From JAWXBM01 sp034440115 (GTDB taxonomy: Bacteria; Pseudomonadota; Gammaproteobacteria; Xanthomonadales; SZUA-36), in contig JAWXBM010000018.1 in assembly GCA_034440115.1 (NCBI GenBank), positions 1 to 64,000 on the forward strand: a stretch of 64,000 nt of DNA, read 5' to 3'. The position numbers and the translations under genes were made by a program. The notes below the pieces were generated by a model. It had not been told where the DNA came from. It did not search any database and worked only from the letters and a program-made list of their open reading frames with translations. This document shows positions 35,546 to 44,887 of this stretch, in pieces. How positions within the stretch are numbered: position 1 is the stretch's first letter; the number at the start of each line of letters is the position of its first letter.

Positions 35546-36150
35546 TGTTAAGAATCAACCTCCTGCCATGGCGCGAAGAAGCGCGCAGAGAACGCCAGCG
35601 TCAATTCATGTATTCGCTGGTGGGAACCTTGGTCCTGGGTGCAGTTCTGGTGTTGGTAGTGGGTCTGTTTTTTGACCAGAAAATCAGCATTCAGGAAGCC
35701 CGCAACCAAAAAATACAAACTGAGATCAATCGCTTGCAGCAACGTATCGACCGCATCGCGGAACTGGAACGCACCCGCAACCGTTTGCTTTCGCGTAAAC
35801 AGATCATCGAATCACTGCAGGCCAGTCGTTCCCTGACCGTAGAGTTGCTGGACAAGCTGGCCAAGACCATACCGGTAGGTGTCACCCTGACCGACGTCAG
35901 GCAGCAAGGCCAACGAGTGACTTTGTTAGGCAGCAGTCAGTCGAACGCGCGGGTCTCGGCTTACCTCCATAGTCTTGAGACGATGGATTTATTCACCAAC
36001 CCGGAACTTCAGTACGTTCGTACTGCAGCACAGCCCGCTTCAAGAACCGAGGCTTATGAGTTCGCCATCAATGTCAATATGCGCAACGCCAAGCTGGATG
36101 CTGACGCAGAAGCGGGATTTGATACTGAGACGGCTGGGGGGGCGAACTGA
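35545..36150 (+). CDS. pilN: Type IV pilus assembly protein PilN
   Basis: Bitopic inner-membrane protein linking PilM to PilO. It starts with the PilM-binding motif MLRINLLPWREEARRERQRQ. One membrane helix lies at about 22-42 (YSLVGTLVLGAVLVLVVGLF), then a coiled coil and a periplasmic ferredoxin-like domain. Length is 201 aa. It overlaps pilM at its start and pilO at its end by one base each, consistent with tight stoichiometric expression. Confidence 0.95.
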   Translation: MLRINLLPWREEARRERQRQFMYSLVGTLVLGAVLVLVVGLFFDQKISIQEARNQKIQTEINRLQQRIDRIAELERTRNRLLSRKQIIESLQASRSLTVELLDKLAKTIPVGVTLTDVRQQGQRVTLLGSSQSNARVSAYLHSLETMDLFTNPELQYVRTAAQPASRTEAYEFAINVNMRNAKLDADAEAGFDTETAGGAN

Positions 36151-36803
36151 TGCTTAACGAACTGAGAGATCTCGATTTCAATGACATTGGCAATGCGCCA
36201 ACCTCGGTACGCTATGTCATTCTGGGTTTGTTGTTGGCAGTGGTTTTGGCCATAGGTTATTTCCTGCTGGTCAAAAACAAGATTGAACAACTGGAGCGGG
36301 TCGAGCAGCAAGAACTCACCTTGCGCCAGGACTTTGAATACAAACAGCAAAAAGCCGCCAACCTGGAAGCCTATGAGGCACAGTTAGCTGAAATGCAGGA
36401 ATTGCTGGAAACCATGTTCCGGCAGTTGCCCAGCAAGACCGAAATGGACAAGTTGCTGGTGGATATTTCACAGGCAGCCTTGGGTGCGGGCATAGACGTG
36501 CAGTTGTTTCAACCCAACGCTGAAGCCCTGCATGATTTCTACGCCGAACGGCCCATATCGGTTCGCATGCTGGGTGATTATCACCAGTTTGGCGAGTTCG
36601 TGGGTGGTGTGGCCTCGCTGCCGCGGGTGGTGATTCTCACCATGCACGATATTTCCTTGCGGCGGGCCAGCGAACGGGATGTGGGTGTCAGTCGCAATGA
36701 TGGTCGATTGATACTGGAAGGCACCGTCAAGACCTACCGCTACATCGACGAAGATGAAGCCGCGGAACGTGCTGCACAGGCAGCGGCGGAGGCTAAGCAA
36801 TGA
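36150..36803 (+). CDS. pilO: Type IV pilus assembly protein PilO
   Basis: Inner-membrane partner of PilN in the alignment subcomplex. The 217-residue protein has a short cytoplasmic start (MLNELRDLDFNDIGN), a membrane helix near 26-45 (YVILGLLLAVVLAIGYFLLV), a coiled coil (EQLERVEQQELTLRQDF) and a periplasmic domain with LPSKTEMDKLLVDIS. It overlaps pilN by one base and pilP by 4 nt (ATGA). Confidence 0.95.
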   Translation: MLNELRDLDFNDIGNAPTSVRYVILGLLLAVVLAIGYFLLVKNKIEQLERVEQQELTLRQDFEYKQQKAANLEAYEAQLAEMQELLETMFRQLPSKTEMDKLLVDISQAALGAGIDVQLFQPNAEALHDFYAERPISVRMLGDYHQFGEFVGGVASLPRVVILTMHDISLRRASERDVGVSRNDGRLILEGTVKTYRYIDEDEAAERAAQAAAEAKQ

Positions 36804-37339
36804 AATATTTGCATAAAGCCGCCATTATGCTCATGGCTTTGTCTTTAAGTATCATGCTGGCAGCCTGCAGCGGTAACCAGGATGACCTGGACAGATACCT
36901 CGCTGACGTAAAGGCCAGACCCGCTGCGCCCATTCCGCCGATTCCAACCGTGCGCACATATACACCCTATGATTATGAGGGTCTGGAAGGGCGTGATCCG
37001 TTTCGCCGCTCAACCAGCGAAGGTGCGGATGAGGTTGCCCAACAATCCAATAGCGATGGCCCGCGCCCTGATTTCCAGCGTACCCGCGAGTATTTGGAAC
37101 GTTTTGAGCTGGATACGCTGATTATGGTGGGCACATTTTCCAAAGAATCATCGGAATGGGCCTTGATTCGTGATCCGGATGGAGTTGTGCACCGTGTGTC
37201 GGTGGGTAATTACATGGGCAAGAACCATGGAAAGGTAGGCCTGATTGATCAGGATGAAGTTCAACTTTCCGAATTCATTCCTGATGGTGCAGGCGGCTGG
37301 ATAGTCCGGGATGCCGCGATGGCCCTGGGCGGAAGCTAG
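36800..37339 (+). CDS. pilP: Type IV pilus lipoprotein PilP
   Basis: Periplasmic inner-membrane lipoprotein that connects PilN/PilO to the PilQ secretin. The 179-residue product has a lipoprotein signal ending in the lipobox LAAC (ALSLSIMLAACSGNQDD). A Pro-rich linker follows (PAAPIPPIPTVRTYTPYDY). The HR domain has YEGLEGRDPFRR and LDTLIMVGTFSKESSEWALI. Asp residues after the lipidated Cys are not directly at +2. It overlaps pilO by 4 nt; pilQ follows. Confidence 0.95.
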   Translation: MKYLHKAAIMLMALSLSIMLAACSGNQDDLDRYLADVKARPAAPIPPIPTVRTYTPYDYEGLEGRDPFRRSTSEGADEVAQQSNSDGPRPDFQRTREYLERFELDTLIMVGTFSKESSEWALIRDPDGVVHRVSVGNYMGKNHGKVGLIDQDEVQLSEFIPDGAGGWIVRDAAMALGGS

Positions 37340-37441
37340 AACATGGAACGTATTCGGCAAGAAACCTTGAGAGGCAGTGCCATGAACAGCTACAAGAACA
37401 GGCTTTCAATCAAGCCACATTTCTGTGAAAGAGGGCGCAGC

Positions 37442-39565
37442 ATGCGTAACGTACGAAAAGGATTTCTGAAAGGCATGGCACTGGTGTGGGCATTGGCGCC
37501 CATGGCCATGGCATTTGGCGCAACGGATGTGACCAGTGTCAGCCATTCGCCAGGTGCGAACGGCGGGGTGAAAATTACCCTGGCTACCAGCGGGGATACG
37601 CCACAAGTCAGTGTATTCGCAACCGAAAGCCCGGCCCGAATCGTGCTTGATCTGGCTGATTCCAGTTTCAGCGGAAGCAGCGATTCGGTTTCCGTGGGAA
37701 TGGGGTCGGTGCAACAGTATTCAGCCGTTGGCGCTGGTGGGCGTACCCGCCTGGTGGTCGATATGAGCCGCTCCGCCAGTTATGACTACGTTGCCTCCGA
37801 CGGCCAGGTGGTGCTGGAAATCGGGGGGGCGGATAGTTCTGCCGCTGCTGCTTCGAGCACAACTGCATCATCTTCAAGCGGATACGGCCAGAGTGTTACC
37901 GGAGTAGATTTCCGTCGCGGCGAGAAGGGTGAGGGTCGGGTTATTGTCAGCATGAGTCGCCCCGGTACCAATATGTCTGTGGATGAAGGCAGCAACCGGA
38001 TTACTGTGGATCTGTTCAATGCCTCATTGCCGGATAATCTGAATCGTCGGCTGGACGTGGTTGATTTTGCTACTCCGGTGCAATTCATTGATGCCAGCCC
38101 AATCAGTAATGGTGTGCGTTTGACGCTGAACGTTGCGGGTCCCTTTGAGCAATTGGCTTACGAGTCTGGTGACAGTATCGTCATAGAAGTACAGAAACTG
38201 GTCAGAGACATCCAGGAAGAAGAAGCAGAAGAGATCAAATTCTTTGAAGAGAAACAATATGAAGGCACCCGCGTAACCTTCAACTTCCAGGACATTCCGG
38301 TGCGTTCGGTACTGCAATTGATTGCCGATGTATCTGATCTCAACATCGTTGTAGCAGACAGCGTGGGTGGCAACCTTACCTTGCGTTTGACCAACGTTCC
38401 CTGGGATCAGGCGCTGGACATCGTCATGGATGCCCGCAACCTGGACGTGCGTAAAAACGGCAACGTGATGTGGATAGGCCCAACTGCAGAAATTGCGGCT
38501 CGCGAGCAGCAACTGTTGAAGGCTTATCAAGACAGACAGATACTTGAGCCGTTGCAGACTGTATTGCTGCCCATGTCGTATTCGAAAGCGATTGATATGA
38601 AGACCCTGATCGACGAGTCGTCCAGTTCGGTGGATTCAGAGTATGGGCTGCTTTCAGAACGCGGCTCAGTGACCGTTGATGAGCGTACCAATACTCTGTT
38701 GATCACCGATACGGCCGAGCGCATTGTTGCCATTCGCGAACTGTTGACGGAGCTGGATTATGCTGTTCGCCAGGTGCAGATTGAATCGCGTATCGTGATT
38801 GCCAGTTCCGACTTTGCGCACGAACTGGGTGTCAGGTTTGGTGTGAGCTACCTGCATGCAGGCAGCAATATCGGCGTGATAGGAGCTGATGGAAGTGCTG
38901 TTGACACTCTCAATCCAGCCATCGATCCTCGTGATGACGGCCTGCTGGATATCCCCGGTTACCCTAATCGCTACCAGGTAAACCTGCCATCGCCGTCGGG
39001 TAATGCTGCTACTTTGGGCTTGTCGTTCCTTACCGGTGATGTGATTCTCGACCTGGAATTGTCGGCACTGGAATCAGAAGGTGAGGGTGAAGTGATCTCC
39101 ACGCCGCGAATTGTCACGGCCAACCAGGCGGAAGCCTATATTCAACAGGGTGTTGAAATTCCTTATGAGAATTCAACTTCATCCGGTGCCACGGCCGTTT
39201 CCTTCAAGGAGGCTGTGTTGGAACTGAAGGCAACTCCGCTGATCACGCCAGATAATCGCATCCAACTGGATCTGGAAATCAAGCAGGATACGGTGGGTGA
39301 AATTTTCCAGACTGCCCGCGGTGGTTCGGTACCGTCTATCGATACCCGTGAGCTGAACACCACGGTGTTGATTGAAAATGGCGATACCGTCGTTCTGGGT
39401 GGCATCTTCCAGGATGAGAATTCCTCCACGGAAGAGAAAGTGCCCTGGCTGGGCGACATTCCCGGTGTCGGCGTGTTGTTCCGCCGTCGTGCCAACGATT
39501 CCAAGAAACGTGAATTGTTGATTTTCGTGACACCGACCATTATTGAAGATCGTCCCATACTCTGA
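37442..39565 (+). CDS. pilQ: Type IV pilus secretin PilQ
   Basis: Outer-membrane secretin channel for the pilus. The protein has AMIN domains for peptidoglycan contact (ESPARIVLDLADSSFSG), an STN/N0 domain (VTFNFQDIPVRSVLQLIADV), N1 (NVPWDQALDIVMDARNLDV) and the secretin core (PRIVTANQAEAYIQQGVEIP; NGDTVVLGGIFQDENSSTEE; VPWLGDIPGVGVLFRRR). I chose the ATG at 37442 (MRNVRKGFLKGMALVWALAP), which gives a normal signal peptide with GAGGG upstream. In-frame ATGs at 37382 and 37343 would add up to 33 residues and remain possible. The usual downstream aroK-aroB pair is missing; a terminator follows. Confidence 0.95.
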   Translation: MRNVRKGFLKGMALVWALAPMAMAFGATDVTSVSHSPGANGGVKITLATSGDTPQVSVFATESPARIVLDLADSSFSGSSDSVSVGMGSVQQYSAVGAGGRTRLVVDMSRSASYDYVASDGQVVLEIGGADSSAAAASSTTASSSSGYGQSVTGVDFRRGEKGEGRVIVSMSRPGTNMSVDEGSNRITVDLFNASLPDNLNRRLDVVDFATPVQFIDASPISNGVRLTLNVAGPFEQLAYESGDSIVIEVQKLVRDIQEEEAEEIKFFEEKQYEGTRVTFNFQDIPVRSVLQLIADVSDLNIVVADSVGGNLTLRLTNVPWDQALDIVMDARNLDVRKNGNVMWIGPTAEIAAREQQLLKAYQDRQILEPLQTVLLPMSYSKAIDMKTLIDESSSSVDSEYGLLSERGSVTVDERTNTLLITDTAERIVAIRELLTELDYAVRQVQIESRIVIASSDFAHELGVRFGVSYLHAGSNIGVIGADGSAVDTLNPAIDPRDDGLLDIPGYPNRYQVNLPSPSGNAATLGLSFLTGDVILDLELSALESEGEGEVISTPRIVTANQAEAYIQQGVEIPYENSTSSGATAVSFKEAVLELKATPLITPDNRIQLDLEIKQDTVGEIFQTARGGSVPSIDTRELNTTVLIENGDTVVLGGIFQDENSSTEEKVPWLGDIPGVGVLFRRRANDSKKRELLIFVTPTIIEDRPIL

Positions 39566-39586
39566 TTACTTAAGAACGGATATTGG

Positions 39587-39616
39587 AAACGCCTGGCTTA
39601 CGCCGGGCGTTTTTAT
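39587..39616 (+). terminator. Rho-independent terminator after pilQ
   Basis: Stem AAACGCCTGGC (39587-39597) pairs with GCCGGGCGTTT (39602-39612), with a 4-nt loop and a T-run. It closes the pilMNOPQ transcript. Confidence 0.9.
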
Positions 39617-39662
39617 ATATGGGATCAGGAAACGCGGTTCATTAAGGTAAACTGTTGCCATT

Positions 39663-40520
39663 ATGTGTGCTGCAACAACTGATTCTTTGCTAGCCGAATT
39701 TCACCAGGGTTCCTCACCCCTGCTGATCAGTGTTCCGCACGCTGGAACCGGCCTGCCGGCAGGTTTTTCTGAGCGTTTGAGCCATGCGGCCAGCCTTCTG
39801 CCGGATACAGATTGGTATGTTGACCGGCTGTATCATTTCGCCCGAGCGCAGGGAGCCAGCATGCTGATTGCCAAAGCCGCCAGGTTGGTGATTGATCAGA
39901 ATCGCCCGAGCGATGATCAGCCGCTGTACGACGTCGGCCAGACAAAGCTGATGACCGGAGTGCTGCCGATGCAGTGTTTTTCTGGCGCGGCGGTTTACCT
40001 GCCGGGTCAGGAGCCTACGGCACAGGAGGCTGCTGCAAGGCTGAATCGCTACTGGCAGCCTTATCACCAGCAACTGCGGGATTGCCTGCAAAACCTGCGC
40101 CAGCAACATGGCCATGCCGTGCTGCTGGATGCGCATTCCATACGGGCCGAAGTGCCTTTGCTGTTCGAGGGTGTATTGCCGGATCTGAACCTGGGCTGCA
40201 ACGGCGGCCTCAGTGCAACTCCAGACTTACTGTCGCAGGCGGCAGAATGCTTACGCAGTGGCAAATATTCTGTTGCGGTGAATGGCCGATTCAAGGGGGG
40301 TTATATCACCCGACACTATGGACAACCGGATCAGAATATTCAGGCCTTGCAACTGGAGATTGCCCAGCGAATTTATATGAATGAGCAGTCGCCGAGTTGG
40401 GACGCAACGAAAGGCGCCGCCTTGCAGCGGCATTTACAGCAACTGGTGCAATTGTTGAGCAATTGGAAGCCAGGGCATGGGCAAGATCACTTGATCGGCC
40501 ACGAGATTGGCCATGATTGA
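39663..40520 (+). CDS. hutG: N-formylglutamate amidohydrolase
   Basis: Hydrolyses N-formylglutamate to glutamate and formate, the last step of the five-step histidine degradation route. The 285-residue protein has LLISVPHAGTGLPAGF, DTDWYVDRLYHFA, VIDQNRPSDDQPLY, LLDAHSIRAEVPLLF and GRFKGGYITRHYG, all typical of the family. The ATG at 39663 is the first available. Its stop overlaps the start of hutF, the enzyme that makes its substrate, so the pair works in series. hutU, hutH and hutI are not in the window. Confidence 0.94.
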   Translation: MCAATTDSLLAEFHQGSSPLLISVPHAGTGLPAGFSERLSHAASLLPDTDWYVDRLYHFARAQGASMLIAKAARLVIDQNRPSDDQPLYDVGQTKLMTGVLPMQCFSGAAVYLPGQEPTAQEAAARLNRYWQPYHQQLRDCLQNLRQQHGHAVLLDAHSIRAEVPLLFEGVLPDLNLGCNGGLSATPDLLSQAAECLRSGKYSVAVNGRFKGGYITRHYGQPDQNIQALQLEIAQRIYMNEQSPSWDATKGAALQRHLQQLVQLLSNWKPGHGQDHLIGHEIGHD

Positions 40521-41874
40521 GCGGCAACTTCGCTGTAGCAGTGTGCTTTCCGCTGCAGGCTGGATCGGGCCTGCCTTGCTTCGGCTTGATACAGAAGGCT
40601 TCATCAGCGCAGTCGAGTCACTGCCGGAAAACGCGGCTGTCGACTATGGACCTATTATTCCCGGTATGCCCAACCTGCACAGCCATGCTTTCCAGCGACA
40701 GATGGCCGGGCTCAGTGGCTTGCCCGGTAATAACGGCGACAGTTTCTGGAGCTGGCGTGAGCTGATGTACTCTTTGGCGCAGCGCATCAGGCCGGACCAG
40801 TTGCTGGCCATTGCCGCGTTTCTGCAGTTGGAAATGCTGGAGAACGGCTATACCAGTTGTGCCGAGTTTCATTATTTGCATCATCAGCCGGGTGGTCGTC
40901 CGTATGATAATCCTGCCGAATTGTCGGCACAGATCCTGGCAGCAGCGGAAATGTCAGGAATTGCTCTGACCCTGCTGCCGGTGCTGTATTGCCGCAGCGG
41001 TTTTGCCAGTGAAGATGTGAATCAGCGCCAATTGCGCTTTCGTTGCAGTGCAGATCAGTATCTGGAGCTTTGGAGCCGTTGCCTGGCAATGACGCAAGGA
41101 CAGCCTTTGCAGCGTTGCGGGCTGGCACCGCATTCCCTGCGAGCTGTTGCCGCACAGCAACTGAATGAAGTGTTGGATGCCTGTAAAAATGTTGATCAAC
41201 CCATCCATATTCATATCGCTGAGCAGGTTGGCGAGGTTGATGAGTGTGTTGCAGTATTGGGAGCCAGGCCGGTGCAATGGTTATTGGCTAATCAGCAGGT
41301 GAATGAGCGCTGGTGCCTGGTGCATGCCACGCATATGGATGCCAAAGAAATATCAGCAGCATTGCATAGCCAATCTGTCATCGGCCTGTGCCCCAGCACC
41401 GAAGCGGATCTGGGCGACGGCTTCTTCCCAATAGAAAACTGGTTCAATCAATTGGGCAGTTTTGGCATTGGCAGCGACAGTAATTTGCGACTCGCCCCCA
41501 GTGAAGAGTTGCGCATGCTGGAGTTTCAGGCGCGACTACAAAGTGGCAAACGTAACGTGCTGACGGAAAACGGTCACAGTGTTGGTCGAAGTTTGTACCA
41601 GCGTGCGCTGACCGGAGGAGCGCAGGCCTTAGGTCAAAAAGCAGGTCGAATTGAACCCGGCTATCGGGCCGATCTGGTGGAACTTGATAAGGAACATCTG
41701 CTGTTGGCAGGGCGCAGCGAGGATGTGTTGCTGGATAGCTGGATACTGGCTGGTGATCAAAGCATGCTTCGTAGTGTCTGGGTAGGTGGCCGTCAGCAGG
41801 TGGCGAAAGGTCAACACATCGCCAGGGAAAAACTGCAGCCTGCATTCAGAAAAGCCATGTTGGAGTTGTTGTAA
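40513..41874 (+). CDS. hutF: Formimidoylglutamate deiminase
   Basis: Amidohydrolase-superfamily enzyme converting N-formimidoylglutamate to N-formylglutamate and ammonia. The 453-residue protein has the metal motif MPNLHSHAFQRQMAGL, HIHIAEQVGEVDECV, CLVHATHMD and GIGSDSNLRLAPSEELRMLE. The IEPGYRADLVELD end is normal for the superfamily. I chose the ATG at 40513, which overlaps the hutG stop by 8 nt. Together with hutG it indicates the HutF-HutG branch of histidine breakdown. The DUF938 gene overlaps its stop. Confidence 0.94.
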   Translation: MIERQLRCSSVLSAAGWIGPALLRLDTEGFISAVESLPENAAVDYGPIIPGMPNLHSHAFQRQMAGLSGLPGNNGDSFWSWRELMYSLAQRIRPDQLLAIAAFLQLEMLENGYTSCAEFHYLHHQPGGRPYDNPAELSAQILAAAEMSGIALTLLPVLYCRSGFASEDVNQRQLRFRCSADQYLELWSRCLAMTQGQPLQRCGLAPHSLRAVAAQQLNEVLDACKNVDQPIHIHIAEQVGEVDECVAVLGARPVQWLLANQQVNERWCLVHATHMDAKEISAALHSQSVIGLCPSTEADLGDGFFPIENWFNQLGSFGIGSDSNLRLAPSEELRMLEFQARLQSGKRNVLTENGHSVGRSLYQRALTGGAQALGQKAGRIEPGYRADLVELDKEHLLLAGRSEDVLLDSWILAGDQSMLRSVWVGGRQQVAKGQHIAREKLQPAFRKAMLELL

Positions 41875-42485
41875 TGGAGCAGGATTTACCCTTTGCGCCG
41901 GCTTGCGAGCGCAACAAGCAGCCCATTCTGGAAGTTTTGCAGCGCGTATTGCCGCAGTCTGGCCTGGTATTGGAAATTGGCTCTGGCACGGGCCAGCACC
42001 TGGTGCATTTTTCTGCACATCTGCCGCAACTGCTGTGGCAGCCCACGGAGCAGGTGGAAAACCTGCCTGGCCTGCAGCGGCGGCTGGATATGGAAGCAGG
42101 AAGCAGTGTGTTGCCAGCGATGGAATTAAACGTAGCGGCAGCCTGGCCAGTGATTTCCGCAGCCGCTGTTATTTCTGCCAACACGGCACATATCATGGGC
42201 TGGCAGGAAGTGATCTGCATGTTCGGTGGCGTAGCAAATATTCTTGCCGAAGGTGGACCATTCTGTCTTTACGGGCCATTTAATCAAAACGGCGAATTCA
42301 CTTCAGAAAGTAACCAGCAGTTCGATCGGGACCTGAAGTGGAGAAAAGCCAGCATGGGCATACGCGATGTGACTGAACTTGAGAAACTCGCCGGCCGCCG
42401 TCACATGAAGCTGGAACAGCAGATTGCGCTGCCGGCAAATAATCAAATGCTGGTATTTCGCAAGGATTCTGAAACGTCTGCTTAA
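41874..42485 (+). CDS. DUF938 SAM-dependent methyltransferase
   Basis: A 203-residue class I methyltransferase-fold protein of the DUF938 family, biological substrate unknown. It has the family start FAPACERNKQPILEVL, the SAM motif VLEIGSGTGQHLVHFSAHLP, WQPTEQVENLPG and the later ISANTAHIMGWQEV, FCLYGPFNQNGEFTSESNQQ. The ATG overlaps the hutF stop (TAATG), so it is translated from the same message as the hut genes. No functional link to histidine breakdown is known to me. Confidence 0.9.
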   Translation: MEQDLPFAPACERNKQPILEVLQRVLPQSGLVLEIGSGTGQHLVHFSAHLPQLLWQPTEQVENLPGLQRRLDMEAGSSVLPAMELNVAAAWPVISAAAVISANTAHIMGWQEVICMFGGVANILAEGGPFCLYGPFNQNGEFTSESNQQFDRDLKWRKASMGIRDVTELEKLAGRRHMKLEQQIALPANNQMLVFRKDSETSA

Positions 42486-42512
42486 TCTCAGAATGGCACT
42501 ACAAGGGACAAC

Positions 42513-43001
42513 ATGGAAGACAGATGGAAGACAGCAAACACATTGGCAGCCCAGGCACGCGGCCTGTTGTCAGTTGAAACTGATGTAATTGCCAATGCTG
42601 CCAACCTCTCGGCACTGTTATTCATGGAGCTGGAGCAGGTGAATTGGGTGGGCTTTTACCTGCTTAAGGGCAATGAGTTGGTGCTGGGCCCGTTCCAGGG
42701 CAAGCCAGCCTGCGTGCGGATTACCCTGGGGCAGGGCGTCTGCGGCACAGCGGCTGAAACACATCAAACCCAGCGGGTGGCCGATGTAGAATTGTTCAGT
42801 GGGCACATTGCCTGTGATGCTGCGTCCCGCTCCGAACTGGTGGTGCCGTTGATACACCAGGGTAAATTGCTGGGTGTGCTGGATATCGACAGCCCGGTTG
42901 TTGATCGTTTCAGTGCGTCCGATCAGGTCATGCTGGAAGAGGTCGCACGAGTATTTCTGGATTCAATTAGGGAAGCTTCGAATAAATCGGAGACTCCTTA
43001 G
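42513..43001 (+). CDS. msrC: Free methionine-(R)-sulfoxide reductase (GAF type)
   Basis: Reduces free Met-R-sulfoxide with a GAF-domain fold. The 162-residue protein carries the three family cysteines at 67 (GKPACVRI), 77 (GQGVCGTAA) and 101 (GHIACDAASRSELVVPL), of which the last is the usual catalytic one. WVGFYLLKGNELVLGPFQGK and LGVLDIDSPVVDRFS are also diagnostic. It follows the DUF938 gene by 27 nt on the same strand and converges with sixA. Confidence 0.93.
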   Translation: MEDRWKTANTLAAQARGLLSVETDVIANAANLSALLFMELEQVNWVGFYLLKGNELVLGPFQGKPACVRITLGQGVCGTAAETHQTQRVADVELFSGHIACDAASRSELVVPLIHQGKLLGVLDIDSPVVDRFSASDQVMLEEVARVFLDSIREASNKSETP

Positions 43002-43514
43002 CTAACCAGAAGCTCCCAACAGGTGTTTGCCGCGAATCAGTTGGCGCAATTCGCCTTTGCCTTGGTCTGCAGCCCAGCCATCAGCGAAGTCGATGACCGC
43101 CAGGGTTCCTGTAGGTAGCCGGTCGTATTCCGAGTAATGTCTGCGGTGTATTACATCAGCAATCAGTGCTTCGAGACCGGGGTTGTGCCCCACGATCAAT
43201 ACGCGATCGAATTCTGCGAAGGCCGCATCCAGTGCTGTCTGGAGAGTGCGCACACTGGAATGGTAGATTTGCGGCAGGAAGTGCGTAGTGGCTTGCAACT
43301 CCGGTTGCATGCTGAGCAAGGGTGACAGTGTTTCGCGCGTTCGTTGCGAAGGCGAGCACAGAATGCAATCCGGCAACTCGAGGTGCTGGCAAATCCGCTC
43401 AGCAATAATTTTGGCATGTTGCCAGCCAACCGGCTGTAACTCACGAGCGAAATCGTCAGCGTCAGGCGTCCAGGTAACTGCCTTGGCGTGCCGCAGTACA
43501 TATAAAGCTTGCAT
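43002..43514 (-). CDS. sixA: Phosphohistidine phosphatase SixA
   Basis: Histidine-phosphatase-superfamily protein that removes phosphate from phosphohistidine, for example on NPr or ArcB (family knowledge). The 170-residue product has the catalytic LRHAKA with His9 and the second His in VLIVGHNPGLEALI. PVGWQHAKIIAERI and CSPSQRTRETLSPL also fit. I chose the ATG at 43514 because GGAG is 8 nt upstream; the longer open frame has no domain. It is divergent from the protease gene at 43613. Confidence 0.92.
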   Translation of the reverse strand: MQALYVLRHAKAVTWTPDADDFARELQPVGWQHAKIIAERICQHLELPDCILCSPSQRTRETLSPLLSMQPELQATTHFLPQIYHSSVRTLQTALDAAFAEFDRVLIVGHNPGLEALIADVIHRRHYSEYDRLPTGTLAVIDFADGWAADQGKGELRQLIRGKHLLGASG

Positions 43515-43612
43515 GGTGATACTCCAGCATAATGAGTCAGAGATTCCTTGAATGATGGCTTGATTATAATGGTGAACTAAATTTTTGTACCGAAAGAGAA
43601 GATATCCTGAAC

Positions 43613-44887
43613 ATGCGAATTTGGACTTTGGTTCTTTTACTGAGTGTTTGCTGTCCCAGTTTGGCAGTGGCTCAGTCTGCCGTGCCTGATACGGCGGATC
43701 TGTACGACAGTTGGAGTGACCGGGTGCTGCAGGTACAGGTGATTGAAAAGCAATCACAATCTAAATCAGGCATAGGTTCAGGCTTCCTCGCAGGCGCTGA
43801 TGGTCTGGTCATCACCAATTACCATGTCATTGCCGACCTGGCCAACCACGCTGGTGACTATGAAGCCCGCTACCTGACGGCCAATGGTGAGCAGGGCAGC
43901 CTGGAATTGGTAAACGTGGACGTGGTACATGATCTGGCAGTACTCAGAAGCAGCGATTTACATGCCGCGCCATTGGCTATTGCCGAAGAAATGCCACGGC
44001 AGGGAACACGGCTTTATTCCATGGGTTTTCCTTACGATATTGGCCTGACCATAGTCGAGGGTACTTATAACGGCTTACTGGAAAAATCTTTGTTTGAGCG
44101 CATGCACTTTACCGGTTCAATCAACCCGGGCATGTCGGGTGGCCCGGTACTGAACCAGGCGGGTGCCGTAATCGGTATCAACGTGGCCACTGCAGGCAAC
44201 CAGGTGGGCTTTCTGATACCGGCAAAGTTTGCCAGCCGCCTGCTGCAAAACAGCGGTGCGGAAGCCATTGATTCTGCCAGTCTGCACGCCACCATCAGTC
44301 GACAATTACAGGACAACCAGGCGCATATCTCAGCCAGCCTGTTGTCGGCTGATCTGGCCAGCACTCAGCTCAGGGACTACCGCGTAGCGGGCGAATTAGC
44401 CGATTGGATGAGTTGCTGGGGCAATTCGTTGCAAAACAACACGGATGCTTTGAAGCAGGTTTATTACCAATGTCAGAGTCAGGATGACATCTATTTGTCG
44501 GATGCGTTTTCCACTGGCATCATCCGCTTTCAACATGATTTGATTTCTACCGACAGCCTGCATCCGCTGCGCTTTTATCGTCAACTGCAGGAGCGCAGCC
44601 ATTACCCGCAATTGCGGCTGGAAGGCAACCAAGAAACGGTCAGCCGCTATCATTGCCTTTCGGGCTTCGTGACTCACGCAGAACTCAATTTCAAGTCCAC
44701 GATTTGTGTCAGGGCATACCGCAAACTGTCCGGAATTTATGATGCGTACTTCTACCTGACCAGTCTGGTGGATGATCGTGAAGCCTTGCAGTCGACTCTG
44801 GTATTGGCCGGTTTCAGTTGGGACAACCTGACCCGCCTGACCGAGCAATTTGTAAACAGTGTTTCCTGGCAGCCAGCGCAACAATGA
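43613..44887 (+). CDS. Exported trypsin-like serine protease (S1C-like) with unknown C-terminal domain
   Basis: A 424-residue secreted protease. A signal peptide (WTLVLLLSVCCPSLAVAQ) precedes a trypsin fold with a complete triad: His71 (ITNYHVIADL), Asp107 (VVHDLAVLRS) and Ser175 (NPGMSGGPVLN). Unlike DegP/DegS it has no PDZ domain. Instead residues 215-424 form a Cys-containing region I do not recognise, with DWMSCWGNSL, YYQCQSQDD, RYHCLSGF and STICVRAY. These four cysteines could make two disulfides in the periplasm. The gene overlaps the next one, an FHA membrane protein, by ATGA, so they probably act together. Confidence 0.88.
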   Translation: MRIWTLVLLLSVCCPSLAVAQSAVPDTADLYDSWSDRVLQVQVIEKQSQSKSGIGSGFLAGADGLVITNYHVIADLANHAGDYEARYLTANGEQGSLELVNVDVVHDLAVLRSSDLHAAPLAIAEEMPRQGTRLYSMGFPYDIGLTIVEGTYNGLLEKSLFERMHFTGSINPGMSGGPVLNQAGAVIGINVATAGNQVGFLIPAKFASRLLQNSGAEAIDSASLHATISRQLQDNQAHISASLLSADLASTQLRDYRVAGELADWMSCWGNSLQNNTDALKQVYYQCQSQDDIYLSDAFSTGIIRFQHDLISTDSLHPLRFYRQLQERSHYPQLRLEGNQETVSRYHCLSGFVTHAELNFKSTICVRAYRKLSGIYDAYFYLTSLVDDREALQSTLVLAGFSWDNLTRLTEQFVNSVSWQPAQQ

